Below, piece by piece: positions 7,110-13,927 of a DNA stretch of 29,824 bases; the stretch's first letter is position 1; the number at the start of each line of letters is the position of its first letter. The DNA is from WHSV01 sp050694055. GTDB lineage: Bacteria; Actinomycetota; CADDZG01; WHSQ01. The notes under the pieces are model-generated. The model saw only the letters and a program-made list of their open reading frames with translations, did no database searches and had not been told where the DNA came from. The DNA lies in assembly GCA_050694055.1 (NCBI GenBank), contig JBOGWX010000074.1, positions 1 through 29,824 on the forward strand, written 5' to 3'. The translations under genes were made by a program, and so were the position numbers.

Positions 7110-7436
7110 ATGCGAAAAACACGGATCGGGACGCAGCGGAAGGAACGTCCGGATCGGTGGAAGCCTCGTTGTCGAAACACCGCGGTAGCCGCGGTCCCTG
7201 ACTACGCCCGGCGCGGACACCGATCATGGGTGGTTGAGTACATGAGTCTTCTCGATGAGGACTACGTCGAGTGCTCCGGATCAGCAAGCGACCGCAGCGC
7301 TGCCCAGCACATGCGGTGTCGCTGCGGAGAGGACATGGATCTCCGCGCGTTTGAGTTCATTGGGCCCGGTGGAGAGCTCGTCGCCTACCGGCCATTTGCC
7401 CTGTGTCCCATGTGCCGCTGGTGGGTCGAGTTCTAG
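7110..7436 (+). CDS. Hypothetical protein with a C-terminal CxC/CxxC zinc knuckle
   Basis: 108 residues. The start at 7110 is set by a strong ribosome-binding site (AAGGAGG, 4 nt spacing). The N-terminal part is basic (RKTRIGTQRKERPDRWK). The C-terminal part has CRC at 70-72 and CPMC at 99-102, separated by a stretch with hydrophobic strands (LRAFEFIGPGGELVAY), consistent with one zinc site. I do not recognise a named family. It converges on the gene at 7433-7759 with a 4-nt overlap. Confidence 0.55.
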   Translation: MRKTRIGTQRKERPDRWKPRCRNTAVAAVPDYARRGHRSWVVEYMSLLDEDYVECSGSASDRSAAQHMRCRCGEDMDLRAFEFIGPGGELVAYRPFALCPMCRWWVEF

Positions 7437-7759
7437 TCGGTCTCGCCTCGCCGTTCGTCTCTGGCCGCAATGCACGCCCTGACAGATGAAACAAGTTCGC
7501 CGGCAGCATCCGCTAGCTTCGTTGTCGACCACGCTTTTCCGCCGATGAAGTAGGCCACGTCATCCTCCAAAACAGCAAGCGCGCTGCCGAGCTCCGGCTC
7601 CGGCAGCCTCGAGAAGGCGTCACCTTTACTACGTAGAAGCTCATCTAAGTGTTCATGGAGGTTGCGCAGGTGCGCGACCTCAGGCGCTGCTACCTCGAAG
7701 GAGCTAAGGGCGGTCTGAACACAACACGATCGAATCGTCGTCCGATCTAGGAATGGCAT
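7433..7759 (-). CDS. Hypothetical helical protein
   Basis: 108 residues, predicted almost entirely helical (SFEVAAPEVAHLRNLHEHLDELLRS, then AVLEDDVAYFIGG, then LADAAGELVSSVRACIAARDE). No motif is recognised, and no signal peptide or membrane segment is seen. It lies downstream of nothing obviously related and ends by overlapping 4 nt of the convergent zinc-knuckle gene. Moderate coding support from length and codon bias only. Confidence 0.45.
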   Translation of the reverse strand: MPFLDRTTIRSCCVQTALSSFEVAAPEVAHLRNLHEHLDELLRSKGDAFSRLPEPELGSALAVLEDDVAYFIGGKAWSTTKLADAAGELVSSVRACIAARDERRGETD

Positions 7760-7798
7760 CTTCGTTGTGATGGTTCGCGCCGCACTAGAAGCCGAGTC

Positions 7799-8482
7799 TC
7801 AAATCAGGTTGCCGACAAAGCGAAAGCCCGCGGGTTGGATCTCGCCCCCATCGATGGCTGCTTGCTCTTCCTCTGCCGTAACATCTCCGAGATTTGGATA
7901 CAGGTACGGGGTCCACTGGAAGAACGTCTGGTGGAATCCTTCCCGTAGAGAGCCGAGTATCTCCTTGCTTGGATGTAGCCGCTCTCCGCGAGCCCATTCT
8001 CGGATGTGATCTTGGGCCGTGATATCGCCACCCTGCTGCAACTTTGCGCGCCAATCATGACAACGTCTTTGCAGCCAGTTCTCTTCGCCATCCAGGTCTG
8101 AGGGAAGACGTTCGAGACTCCAGCGCAGGGTGGCGTCGTCGAGGTTCTCCCATGCGAATTCCACGACCAGGATCCGGCCTCCTACGTTGAGCAAAGACCT
8201 GATCTTTTCCAAAGCCGCCGGAACGTCACCGATGTGGTGGAGCGACAACACTGCAACGACAACGTCGTACGGCTCAGGGGTGGTGAACTTCTCCAAGGTA
8301 ACCTGCTCGAAGTGATCTCCCTCCGGGGCTCCAGGATCTATCCCCCTCGCTTCGTGTCCCCCCTCGAGGATGGCGCGGGTCAGCCAGCCTGCACCGCAAC
8401 CGATCTCGAGCACTCGGCTCCGACTGTGGGCCAGGTTCTCGAGAACGAAATCCCTTACGTCCCTCTCCCAGGGATCCTCCAT
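7799..8482 (-). CDS. Class I SAM-dependent methyltransferase
   Basis: 227 residues. Motif I is VLEIGCGAGW (24-33), the acidic residue after strand beta-2 is in GIDPG (D49), and the post-motif region VVAVLSLHHIGD (about 76-86) marks a Methyltransf_11/25-type Rossmann domain. The C-terminal half is less conserved and probably forms the substrate pocket (HDWRAKLQQGG, EGFHQTFFQWTPYLYPNL), resembling proteins annotated simply as class I methyltransferases. Substrate unknown. ATG 8482 is used; GTG 8488 shares the upstream GGAGGG and cannot be excluded. It appears to be single-gene. Confidence 0.82.
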   Translation of the reverse strand: MEDPWERDVRDFVLENLAHSRSRVLEIGCGAGWLTRAILEGGHEARGIDPGAPEGDHFEQVTLEKFTTPEPYDVVVAVLSLHHIGDVPAALEKIRSLLNVGGRILVVEFAWENLDDATLRWSLERLPSDLDGEENWLQRRCHDWRAKLQQGGDITAQDHIREWARGERLHPSKEILGSLREGFHQTFFQWTPYLYPNLGDVTAEEEQAAIDGGEIQPAGFRFVGNLI

Positions 8483-8587
8483 TTCCACGACCCCTCCATG
8501 CGGCCGAGTGGGGCCGGCGCCATCCAGGGGGAACAAGTCAAGTGGGCATTCTATTCATCCTGACGGAATTGATGGACTCTCGGCGGC

Positions 8588-9040
8588 TCAGGCCAGGGCT
8601 CTGACGAGCACGCCGGGGAGATCGGCGAATCCGCTCTCGTCAGCGGTGACGACCATCCGCTTTCGAGCCAGCGCCGTTGCAGCGATGATCAGATCGTGAG
8701 CGCCGCGGGTACGTCCTGATCGCCGCGCGTGAGCGAGCAAGATCGCATGCGCTCGGACGACTTCGAGGTCGTAGCCCTCCACCGGAACGGTCGACAGGAG
8801 TGTTTCGACATACCGTTGCCTCGAGCACCGCCTGCGAGCGTCGGCAAGCTCGACGCCGACCAGAAGCTCCGCCGCTGTGATCTCGGCGATCGTGACGGCG
8901 TCTTCGTCGCCGATTAGTGCATCGAGTACATTTCCTCGTCGCTCCTCGCTTACGAGGATCGTCGTGTCCAGGATCAGGCGGTCCAGTGCCGATCGTCCAC
9001 TCCCACAGCCGCGCGCACTTCCCGCAACTCCTTCTCCCAT
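8588..9040 (-). CDS. vapC: PIN-domain ribonuclease toxin (VapC family)
   Basis: A PIN-domain toxin with all four expected acidic positions: D25 in LILDTTIL, E58 in TAAELLVG, D116 in AHDLIIAAT and D134 in TADESGF. It should cleave RNA with Mg/Mn when released from the antitoxin. The start is unusual. The conserved domain opens at LDRLILD, whose first codon is CTG (8986-8984) and overlaps the antitoxin stop region as a normal VapC start would. The only standard start in frame is ATG 9040, giving an extra 18 residues with no family resemblance and a 67-nt overlap with the antitoxin. The annotation uses 9040; initiation at CTG 8986 is plausible. Confidence 0.82.
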   Translation of the reverse strand: MGEGVAGSARGCGSGRSALDRLILDTTILVSEERRGNVLDALIGDEDAVTIAEITAAELLVGVELADARRRCSRQRYVETLLSTVPVEGYDLEVVRAHAILLAHARRSGRTRGAHDLIIAATALARKRMVVTADESGFADLPGVLVRALA

Positions 9041-9222
9041 GCGCTGTCGCGCGAATATGAGTGAAGGATCTCCTTGATGGACTCCCCGGATACCTTGGTG
9101 GCAGGTCCCATCCGAGCCACCGGACGACCCTTCCTTACGATGACGAAGTTTTCGCCGCGGTGCTCCACTGCGTCAAGGATTTCGGAGAAACGGCGGGCGG
9201 CCTCTGTAGCGCTGATATCCAT
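8974..9222 (-). CDS. Phd/YefM-family antitoxin
   Basis: 82 residues. The N-terminus reads MDISATEAARRFSEILDAVEHRGENFVIVRKGRPVARM, with the Phd/YefM DNA-binding fold (ATEAARRFSEILD helix and VIVRKGRPVAR hairpin). The C-terminal part, DSAWEKELREVRAA, is the likely toxin-binding helix. The gene starts 5 nt after a 17-bp palindrome that should be its own operator. It precedes and overlaps the PIN toxin gene, the normal order for these modules. Confidence 0.85.
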   Translation of the reverse strand: MDISATEAARRFSEILDAVEHRGENFVIVRKGRPVARMGPATKVSGESIKEILHSYSRDSAWEKELREVRAAVGVDDRHWTA

Positions 9223-9227
9223 CGTGA

Positions 9228-9244
9228 AATCAGATTATCTGATT
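9228..9244. promoter_or_regulatory. Operator palindrome of the Phd/VapC operon
   Basis: AATCAGAT-T-ATCTGATT is a perfect 8-bp inverted repeat with a single central base, 5 nt upstream of the antitoxin ATG. Position and symmetry fit binding of a Phd/YefM dimer that blocks transcription initiation. It lies so close to the start that little or no 5' leader would remain. Confidence 0.7.
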
Positions 9245-9411
9245 AGAGCCACCCCTCGGCAACACGGTCGCGATCAGAGACGTAAATCGCGCTCACTGCG
9301 AGCACCATCCGTCGTCGCCCCTCTTGTTCGGTTCCTGCCGGGGGCGCCTGAGTTTCTGGGCAAGCGCAACGGGCAAACCGGCTGTGGCAACAGAGCTCGA
9401 ACCAGCGGCCT

Positions 9412-9807
9412 TCAGGCTTCGGATGTGATGTCGATCTCGTAGACGGCCGCGCGCAGGTGAACCTTGAACCAGCGGAAGAAACCCTCCTGACCAAGGAGAT
9501 GAAAAGCGAGGGGCCATGGGTCGCAGAACCACACCGGAGCTTCCCAGGTCACATCGCCCAAGGTCATCCGCACGGGCGCTTGCCGAGCGTTCGTGACGAA
9601 GCCTCCCACGGCGACGCGCTGCGAATTCGCACCGGTGAGGTCGATGCCCGCGGAGTCCGCCGTCCATGCGCCGAACCGATTATGCAGTGTGCCCGTGTCA
9701 AGCAAACAGAGTTGCGGCGCGCGCGGGATGCCCTCGACGGTCACAGGCACCACCGGGCGAAGATAATCCCTCGACATCCCGGGAAGCTCTTTGAACGGAA
9801 ACTTCAC
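9412..9807 (-). CDS. Retropepsin-like aspartic protease, single domain
   Basis: 131 residues. The active-site motif is LCLLDTGTLHNRFG (D37 in D-T-G), preceded by strands PVVPVTVEG as in retroviral-type proteases. The second conserved element, LLGQEGFFRWFKV near residue 104, matches the L-L-G-x-x-x-L/F motif near the end of these folds. Bacterial members work as homodimers, one DTG per subunit. No signal peptide or membrane segment is seen, so it should be cytoplasmic. The start is GTG 9807, forming GTGA with the upstream stop (4-nt overlap), which implies coupled translation with the DUF5678-like gene. The target protein is unknown. Confidence 0.75.
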   Translation of the reverse strand: MKFPFKELPGMSRDYLRPVVPVTVEGIPRAPQLCLLDTGTLHNRFGAWTADSAGIDLTGANSQRVAVGGFVTNARQAPVRMTLGDVTWEAPVWFCDPWPLAFHLLGQEGFFRWFKVHLRAAVYEIDITSEA

Positions 9808-10280
9808 GTGGGTGCCAGTCCGGACGCCTCGGTTTCGTCGCGAGGGACCCGGAACATGGCATCGGCCTGTTGGTTGTGGCGCTCGAGCCACTGCAGGACC
9901 GCTTGGGGCGAATTCGCGGCGACGAGGACTTCGAGCCCTCGTTGGGCGACCCATCTACCGGCGAAGGGGCGGAGAAGATCGGCTTCCCTGCCGTGGTGGG
10001 GGCCGGGCCGGTCCGGAGATGCCACCCGAGACTCTCGACTCCGGCGCCCCACCGTGAAACCCAGTCGGCTCAAGATGCGACGGGCCTGATGGGTGTTGAA
10101 GTCGGCCCGGTCGAGGCCAGTCACCAGGCTGATCACTTGTTTCGGCGGAAAGCGCCTGCCGCTAACGACTACGAAATGGTCCCCCAGCGGCTCCGGCATC
10201 ACATCCCGAAGCAGCCGCCCAATCTCCACCGCGTCGACGGCGAACTCCTGGTGTGCAATCTTCACTCGTACCTGTTTCAT
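9804..10280 (-). CDS. Two-domain protein: PPK/LGF N-terminal domain plus DUF5678-like C-terminal domain
   Basis: 158 residues. Residues about 5-76 contain GRRFPPKQVISL and FNTHQARRILSRLGF. A PPK-x-V segment followed by R-x-L-x-x-L-G-F recurs in short domains at the N-termini of some McrA-like HNH nucleases and hypothetical proteins. Residues about 106-146 (AGRWVAQRGLEVLVAA, then VLQWLERH, then FRVP) resemble DUF5678, a small domain of unknown role. The linker 78-104 is basic and disordered. Translation is coupled to the retropepsin-like gene. A truncated copy of the second domain lies at 3952-4158. ATG 10280 is preferred over 10313 because the sequence before it is not conserved-looking. Function unknown; family links are from memory of motifs. 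Confidence 0.65.
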   Translation of the reverse strand: MKQVRVKIAHQEFAVDAVEIGRLLRDVMPEPLGDHFVVVSGRRFPPKQVISLVTGLDRADFNTHQARRILSRLGFTVGRRSRESRVASPDRPGPHHGREADLLRPFAGRWVAQRGLEVLVAANSPQAVLQWLERHNQQADAMFRVPRDETEASGLAPT

Positions 10281-10497
10281 ACTTACTGCATAGCACTTAC
10301 GGCTCGATCCCACAAGTCCAGCCGCCTACCGAGCAACCGTTTCGCGCTACGGCTTCTTCGGCCGGGTCATCTCCTGGAGCACCGCGCACCGTGAATGAGA
10401 TCGCGCTCAGATCGGCGCGCAGCTCTCGCCGCGTTCTTGTCCTCGCCGCGAGACGAAGACAAGAGCGGGGCGCTAGCGCTAGCTCGATGTCGGGTAG

Positions 10498-10764
10498 TCC
10501 GGCGAGATGGTTCTCGATCTCCTCACGGGAGCCACGGCAGTGGTCGCGTCCAGGATCACCTACGTGGATTGCCGCGCTGTACTTCGCGCGCTAAACGCGA
10601 AGGCGACTGGAGGCGCGGGGTGAGTCATTGGCGGCTCGGAATCTCGATGATCGCTGGCTCCGCTGCAGAGTCTCGAGAAGACACGTTCGCGTGCTGGGAC
10701 CGAAAGGCTGTGGGAAGCAGCCCAAGATTCGGGGTTCCGGGTCGAGCCCTCAAGAAGTCCATGA
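10498..10764 (+). pseudogene. Decayed PIN-domain toxin gene
   Basis: Three blocks in successive frames match one PIN/VapC-type protein. MVLDLLTGATAVVASR and ITYVDCRAVLRAL (10,507-10,620, then TGA) match the usual SR-x-T-Y-V-E-x-R-A-A-L region. LAARNLDDRWLRCRVS (10,628-10,675) matches the L-x-x-R-W helix. FACWDRK (about 10,686-10,706), then in another frame WEAAQDSGFRVEPS and TGA at 10,762-10,764, match the C-terminal W-D-R-x-L-W-E-A-A and G-F-R-V-x-P. About 50 residues with catalytic acids are missing before FACWDRK, and the N-terminal acidic strand is not clear. The gene is dead. The surrounding non-coding DNA (10,281-10,497 and 10,765-10,996) holds nothing else I can identify, although VNEIALRSARSSRRVL at about 10,390 could be a residue of its antitoxin. 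Confidence 0.6.
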
Positions 10765-10996
10765 CCCGTTAGTTCCTGATCGCAAACGCGACGCCGTTGG
10801 CACTCGGAACCACAATCCCGACGAGCGTGCGTGGACAGGTGCCAACTTTTTGATGCCGTCACTGCCTCCTAGTCGTATCGACTATCTCCATGTCGTGCTC
10901 GATGGAGTGCTGGACGCGGTAGCCGTTGATGAAGTTGCGCGTGGTCGTCTCCACATCTGCTGAGCGACAGTTACGTGGCACGCGCTCCGCTAGTTC

Positions 10997-11263
10997 TCAC
11001 TTATAAATTTCACCCCTGGGCGCCACGTTTACGACCACCACGAGAAGCTCGTCATCGTAGATCTCATAAACGATCCTGTAGCTGCCTACTCGGACCCGCC
11101 AGGCAGGTGGGTCGAAGCCCGTCAGCTTCACCGCTCCCGGTGGCAGTGGTTCCTCGCCCAGCGATCTGACTGCCGTCCTTATTCGTCCATACCCTCGGGG
11201 ATCACCCTGGCGGATGCCCCGGAGCCCGCGCTCAGCCCGTCTTGCGAGCCGGACCCGGTGCAT
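10997..11263 (-). CDS. relE: RelE/ParE-family toxin
   Basis: 88 residues. The N-terminal VRLARRAERGLRGI helix and the core PPGAVKLTGFDPPAWRVRVGSYRIVYEI with a C-terminal VVVNVAPRGEIYK strand are typical of RelE toxins. The R-V-R-V-G-x-Y-R-I-V-Y block carries the arginines used for mRNA binding and cleavage in the ribosomal A site. It should cut translated mRNAs when free of antitoxin. The ATG at 11263 lies inside the antitoxin gene, a 32-nt overlap. Length and motifs look intact. Confidence 0.86.
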   Translation of the reverse strand: MHRVRLARRAERGLRGIRQGDPRGYGRIRTAVRSLGEEPLPPGAVKLTGFDPPAWRVRVGSYRIVYEIYDDELLVVVVNVAPRGEIYK

Positions 11264-11522
11264 CGGCCTCTTCGGCCTCTATGGCAGAGAAGACGGACTC
11301 CGCGGGACGCCCGTGTTCGCGCTTCGAGCGATGCTCGAGTATCGCGACCATGTCTTCCAGATCTTCCACCGTTACCTGAAGCTCGTTCCACCGCTCTACG
11401 GAGACGACCACTGCCAGAGGCCGGCCCCGCTCCGTTATCAACAGGGAGTCGCCCCCCAGCTCGGACAGTTCCTCTCTGATCCGATCCCTGAGCTCTGTCT
11501 TGGGAACCACTCTGGTCGCCAT
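11232..11522 (-). CDS. Phd/YefM-family antitoxin of the RelE toxin
   Basis: 96 residues. The N-terminal half (VVPKTELRDRIREELSELGGDSLLITERGRPLAVVVSVERWNEL) has the Phd/YefM fold: helix, then hairpin ITERGRPLAVVV, then the V-S-x-E-x-W helix. The C-terminal half (VEDLEDMVAILEHRS onward) is acidic and then disordered, and should wrap the toxin. A good promoter lies directly upstream, with the -10 box only 8 nt from the ATG, so its transcript may be leaderless and start almost at the ATG. Confidence 0.86.
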   Translation of the reverse strand: MATRVVPKTELRDRIREELSELGGDSLLITERGRPLAVVVSVERWNELQVTVEDLEDMVAILEHRSKREHGRPAESVFSAIEAEEADAPGPARKTG

Positions 11523-11530
11523 AGATAGGA

Positions 11531-11559
11531 ACTGTACGTCATAGCGTACGTTTGGTCAA
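11531..11559 (-). promoter_or_regulatory. Sigma70-like promoter of the Phd-YefM/RelE operon with internal inverted repeat
   Basis: Reading the minus strand: TTGACC (-35, 11,559-11,554), 17-bp spacer, TACAGT (-10, 11,536-11,531). The antitoxin ATG begins 8 nt after the -10, so transcription should start about 1-3 nt before it. Within the spacer and -10, CGTAC and GTACG form a 5-bp inverted repeat separated by 6 nt, a plausible operator for the antitoxin. Confidence 0.6.
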
Positions 11560-11603
11560 GGCAGAGTGAGTTAGTGGGAGTAGATACACGACTACTTTGG
11601 TGT

Positions 11604-11745
11604 GTGCGCACCAACATCGAGATCGCTGACAAGGTTCTGCAGGAGGCCGCAGACTGACAGTTCGAGCCTCCGGTAACGGGCCAAGCTTCGGGGCCAGGGA
11701 CAGGTCCGTTGGGAGGGCGATCTGAAGGCGAGTCGTAGGGGCATC
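11604..11745 (+). pseudogene. Decayed VapB antitoxin
   Basis: The frame from GTG 11604 encodes VRTNIEIADKVLQEAAD and stops at 11,655-11,657. R-T-N-I-E-I-D is the hallmark start of VapB (ribbon-helix-helix) antitoxins of the RHH2 class. The matching C-terminus, QVRWEGDLKASRRG (11,701-11,742), appears in a different frame just before the toxin remnant. The central helix-turn-helix part (about 25-30 residues) is gone. The gene therefore has an internal deletion plus frameshift. Confidence 0.65.
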
Positions 11746-11749
11746 CTTC

Positions 11750-12141
11750 ATCGTTGTCGATACGAGCGTCTGGATAGACGTCATCAACGAGCTGGAGACG
11801 CGCGAGGCTTCCCGGTGTGTCGAACTGCTTGAGGATGGGGCTCCAGTAGCTCTTACCGACGTCGTCTTCGCCGAGGTCCTGCAGGGTTTCGAACAGAGCG
11901 AGAGACGAGTCTGGTTGAACTGCGTTTACGAGCGTTCCCGGTGCTCAGATTGGGGACCTTGGACGACTTCAGCCTAGCCGCACGCCTGTACCGGGAGGAG
12001 CGACGCGCCGGGGTCACGATTCGCAAGACGCTCGACTACCTGATCACGGCGCCCTGGGCGCGAGAAGGAGGTCCAATACTCCATTCTGACGACGACTTCG
12101 ACCGGCTGGCCTCTTGCACTCAACTCAAGGTCTTCGAGTAA
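11750..12141 (+). pseudogene. Frameshifted VapC toxin
   Basis: From 11,750 the frame reads IVVDTSVWIDVINEL and LTDVVFAEVLQGFEQSE, the N-terminal part of a VapC PIN toxin with D-T-S-V-W-I-D and F-A-E-V-L-Q-G. Near 11,930 the reading moves to another frame: VLRLGTLDDFSLAARLYREERRAG (with GTG at 11,941), TIRKTLDYLI and LHSDDDFDRLAS, ending with TAA at 12,141. The PIN acids are all recognisable across the two frames, so a single small indel may explain the break. No ATG, GTG or TTG precedes the first frame after its last stop, so the start is also lost. Dead unless the indel is a sequencing error. Confidence 0.7.
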
Positions 12142-12491
12142 GCATGCGGATGACCGATGCTCGTTTGTCCGAGCAGAAGGTGCAGGTTGCGGACGTTCGA
12201 GGGAGCGGAAGTCCGCTGGTGAAATTCACGATGCGGTCCGGGCCGGACTCGCGCTTGAAGGATGGACCGCGGGGCCCGAGGGTTGCCGGCTCGGGGGTTT
12301 CAGGATGGGAGCTCCTCACAGATCTCCTCGGAGTACGAGAGGCGACCTTCTCTCGTTGCCGAAGAGGCTAACGGACGCTCCGGGCGGACCCTCACAAAAC
12401 CTCTCAAATGCTGTGTGAGAATGTCGGGAAGTACACGAGGCCGGCTGAGTCCCTAGCAGGGACGAGGGACTCGGGCACAGGAGGGGGAGCG
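12142..12491 (+). other. Intergenic control region of the sugar transporter operon
   Basis: 350 nt with no supported gene. Two inverted repeats stand out. AGCGGA-AG-TCCGCT is at 12,204-12,217. CTCACA (12,391-12,396) and TGTGAG (12,414-12,419) form an arm pair with a 17-nt spacer about 75 nt before the solute-binding protein ATG. Either could bind a regulator such as a LacI- or GntR-type repressor, but no regulator gene lies next to the operon. I see no convincing -35/-10 pair. Confidence 0.35.
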
Positions 12492-13907
12492 ATGCGACGT
12501 AGTCGGAGGAGGCCGCCCGGGTTCTGGCTCACGCTCCTAGCGCTGTCGGTCGCCCTGGTGGGAGCCGCATGCACTCCGGGCGGCGACGACGCTACAGAGG
12601 ACGGGGACGGCATCACGTTGACCATCCTCACCAACGCGGTGCGCGGCGGAAAGAACGCGGCCACGGCCGAATGGCTCGCGGAGTACGTCATCCCCAATTT
12701 CGAGCAGCAGATGGACGACGAAGGTACCGACGTCACGGTCGAGCTCGCGGAGACGGGCGTCGATGACGAGGACTACAAGGCCCGCATCGCACTCGATCTC
12801 TCGGCCGGAGAGGGTGCTGACATCTTGGGCTTCGACCAGTTCTGGGTGGCCGAGTTCGTCGCCGCGGGGTATCTCGAGCCCCTCTCGGAGTCGGTCGGCG
12901 CCGAGGTCGAGGACTGGGAGGGATGGGACCAGATCCCCGAGGCCGTGCAGGGGAGCCTCGAGCTCGACGGCGAGCGTTACGGCATCCCGCTCGGCACCGA
13001 CGGTCGCGTGCTGTTCTACAACAAGGACCTTTTCAGGCAGGCCGGGTTGCCCGAGGAATGGCAACCCCAGAGCTGGGACGACATCATCGAAGCGGGACGC
13101 ACCCTGAAGCAGGAACTCCCCGACGTCACGCCCCTTCAGATCAACGCGAGTATCTCGGCAGGCGAGGCCACGACTCTGCAAGGCTTCGTTCCGATTCTCA
13201 ATGGAACCGGCACGGCCATGTACGACGAAGAAGCCGGTCAGTGGGTGGGCGATACGCCCGAGCTGCGGTCGACCCTCGAGTTCTTCGACACGATCTACAG
13301 CGAGGAGCTCGCCGATGCACAACTCCAGCAGCGCGCGGACGGACGCGACCGCTCGTTCCAGGAATTTTCCCGGGGCCAGATCGCGGTGCTCGCCGAGAGC
13401 GACTACTTCTGGCGAGACGTCGTCGCTCCCGACGGCGAGCTGTTCCCCATGGAGAACCGTGACGAGGTCGTCGGTTACACCAAGATCCCCGCGCGGGAGC
13501 CGGGGGCCGGGCTCGACGGGCAGGATTTCGTGAGCGCGTCGGGTGGAACCGGGCACGTTCTCAACTCGAACACCGAGCACCCAGATGAGGCGTGGGCCCT
13601 GCTGTCGCTCATGGGATCGGAGGAGTCGATGCTCGACTTCGTCGAGCGCGAGCCTCGTATCACCGCACGTGAGGACGTCAACGAGCAAGTGCTAGGCGAA
13701 GAACCGTTGCTCCAGTTCATCTCCGAGCAGACCCTTCCGATCACGTGGTACCGACCGGGCTTCGAGGAATACCCACAGGTGTCGGTGGCGGTCACCGAGG
13801 TTCTCGAAGGCCTGGTTGCCGGGCGGTTCTCGGTCGAGGAGGCCGCGGCAGAGTACACGTCACAACTCGAGGACATCGCAGGTGAGGACGAGGTGCTGAC
13901 CGAATGA
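12492..13907 (+). CDS. ABC transporter substrate-binding lipoprotein (sugar type)
   Basis: A 471-residue extracytoplasmic solute-binding protein of the MalE/UgpB-like family 1. It opens with a basic signal peptide (RRSRRRPPG), a hydrophobic stretch, and the lipobox VGAAC with Cys27 for lipid attachment. The mature part has a typical acidic linker and family blocks: GADILGFDQFWVAEFVAAGYLEPLSE, GTDGRVLFYNKDLFRQAGLPEEWQPQSWDDIIEAGRTL and FSRGQIAVL. It should capture a mono- or oligosaccharide and deliver it to the permease pair. ATG 12492 is chosen because GGAGGGGGAG lies just upstream and the lipoprotein signal starts there. First gene of the operon. Confidence 0.9.
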   Translation: MRRSRRRPPGFWLTLLALSVALVGAACTPGGDDATEDGDGITLTILTNAVRGGKNAATAEWLAEYVIPNFEQQMDDEGTDVTVELAETGVDDEDYKARIALDLSAGEGADILGFDQFWVAEFVAAGYLEPLSESVGAEVEDWEGWDQIPEAVQGSLELDGERYGIPLGTDGRVLFYNKDLFRQAGLPEEWQPQSWDDIIEAGRTLKQELPDVTPLQINASISAGEATTLQGFVPILNGTGTAMYDEEAGQWVGDTPELRSTLEFFDTIYSEELADAQLQQRADGRDRSFQEFSRGQIAVLAESDYFWRDVVAPDGELFPMENRDEVVGYTKIPAREPGAGLDGQDFVSASGGTGHVLNSNTEHPDEAWALLSLMGSEESMLDFVEREPRITAREDVNEQVLGEEPLLQFISEQTLPITWYRPGFEEYPQVSVAVTEVLEGLVAGRFSVEEAAAEYTSQLEDIAGEDEVLTE

Positions 13908-13927
13908 CGGCCAGAGCCGGCTAACGC

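Noticed and set aside
10870..10965. Short minus-strand frame reading RNFINGYRVQHS
   Set aside because: Only 31 codons; the slight likeness to a dehydrogenase motif (GYRVQHN) is too short to trust.
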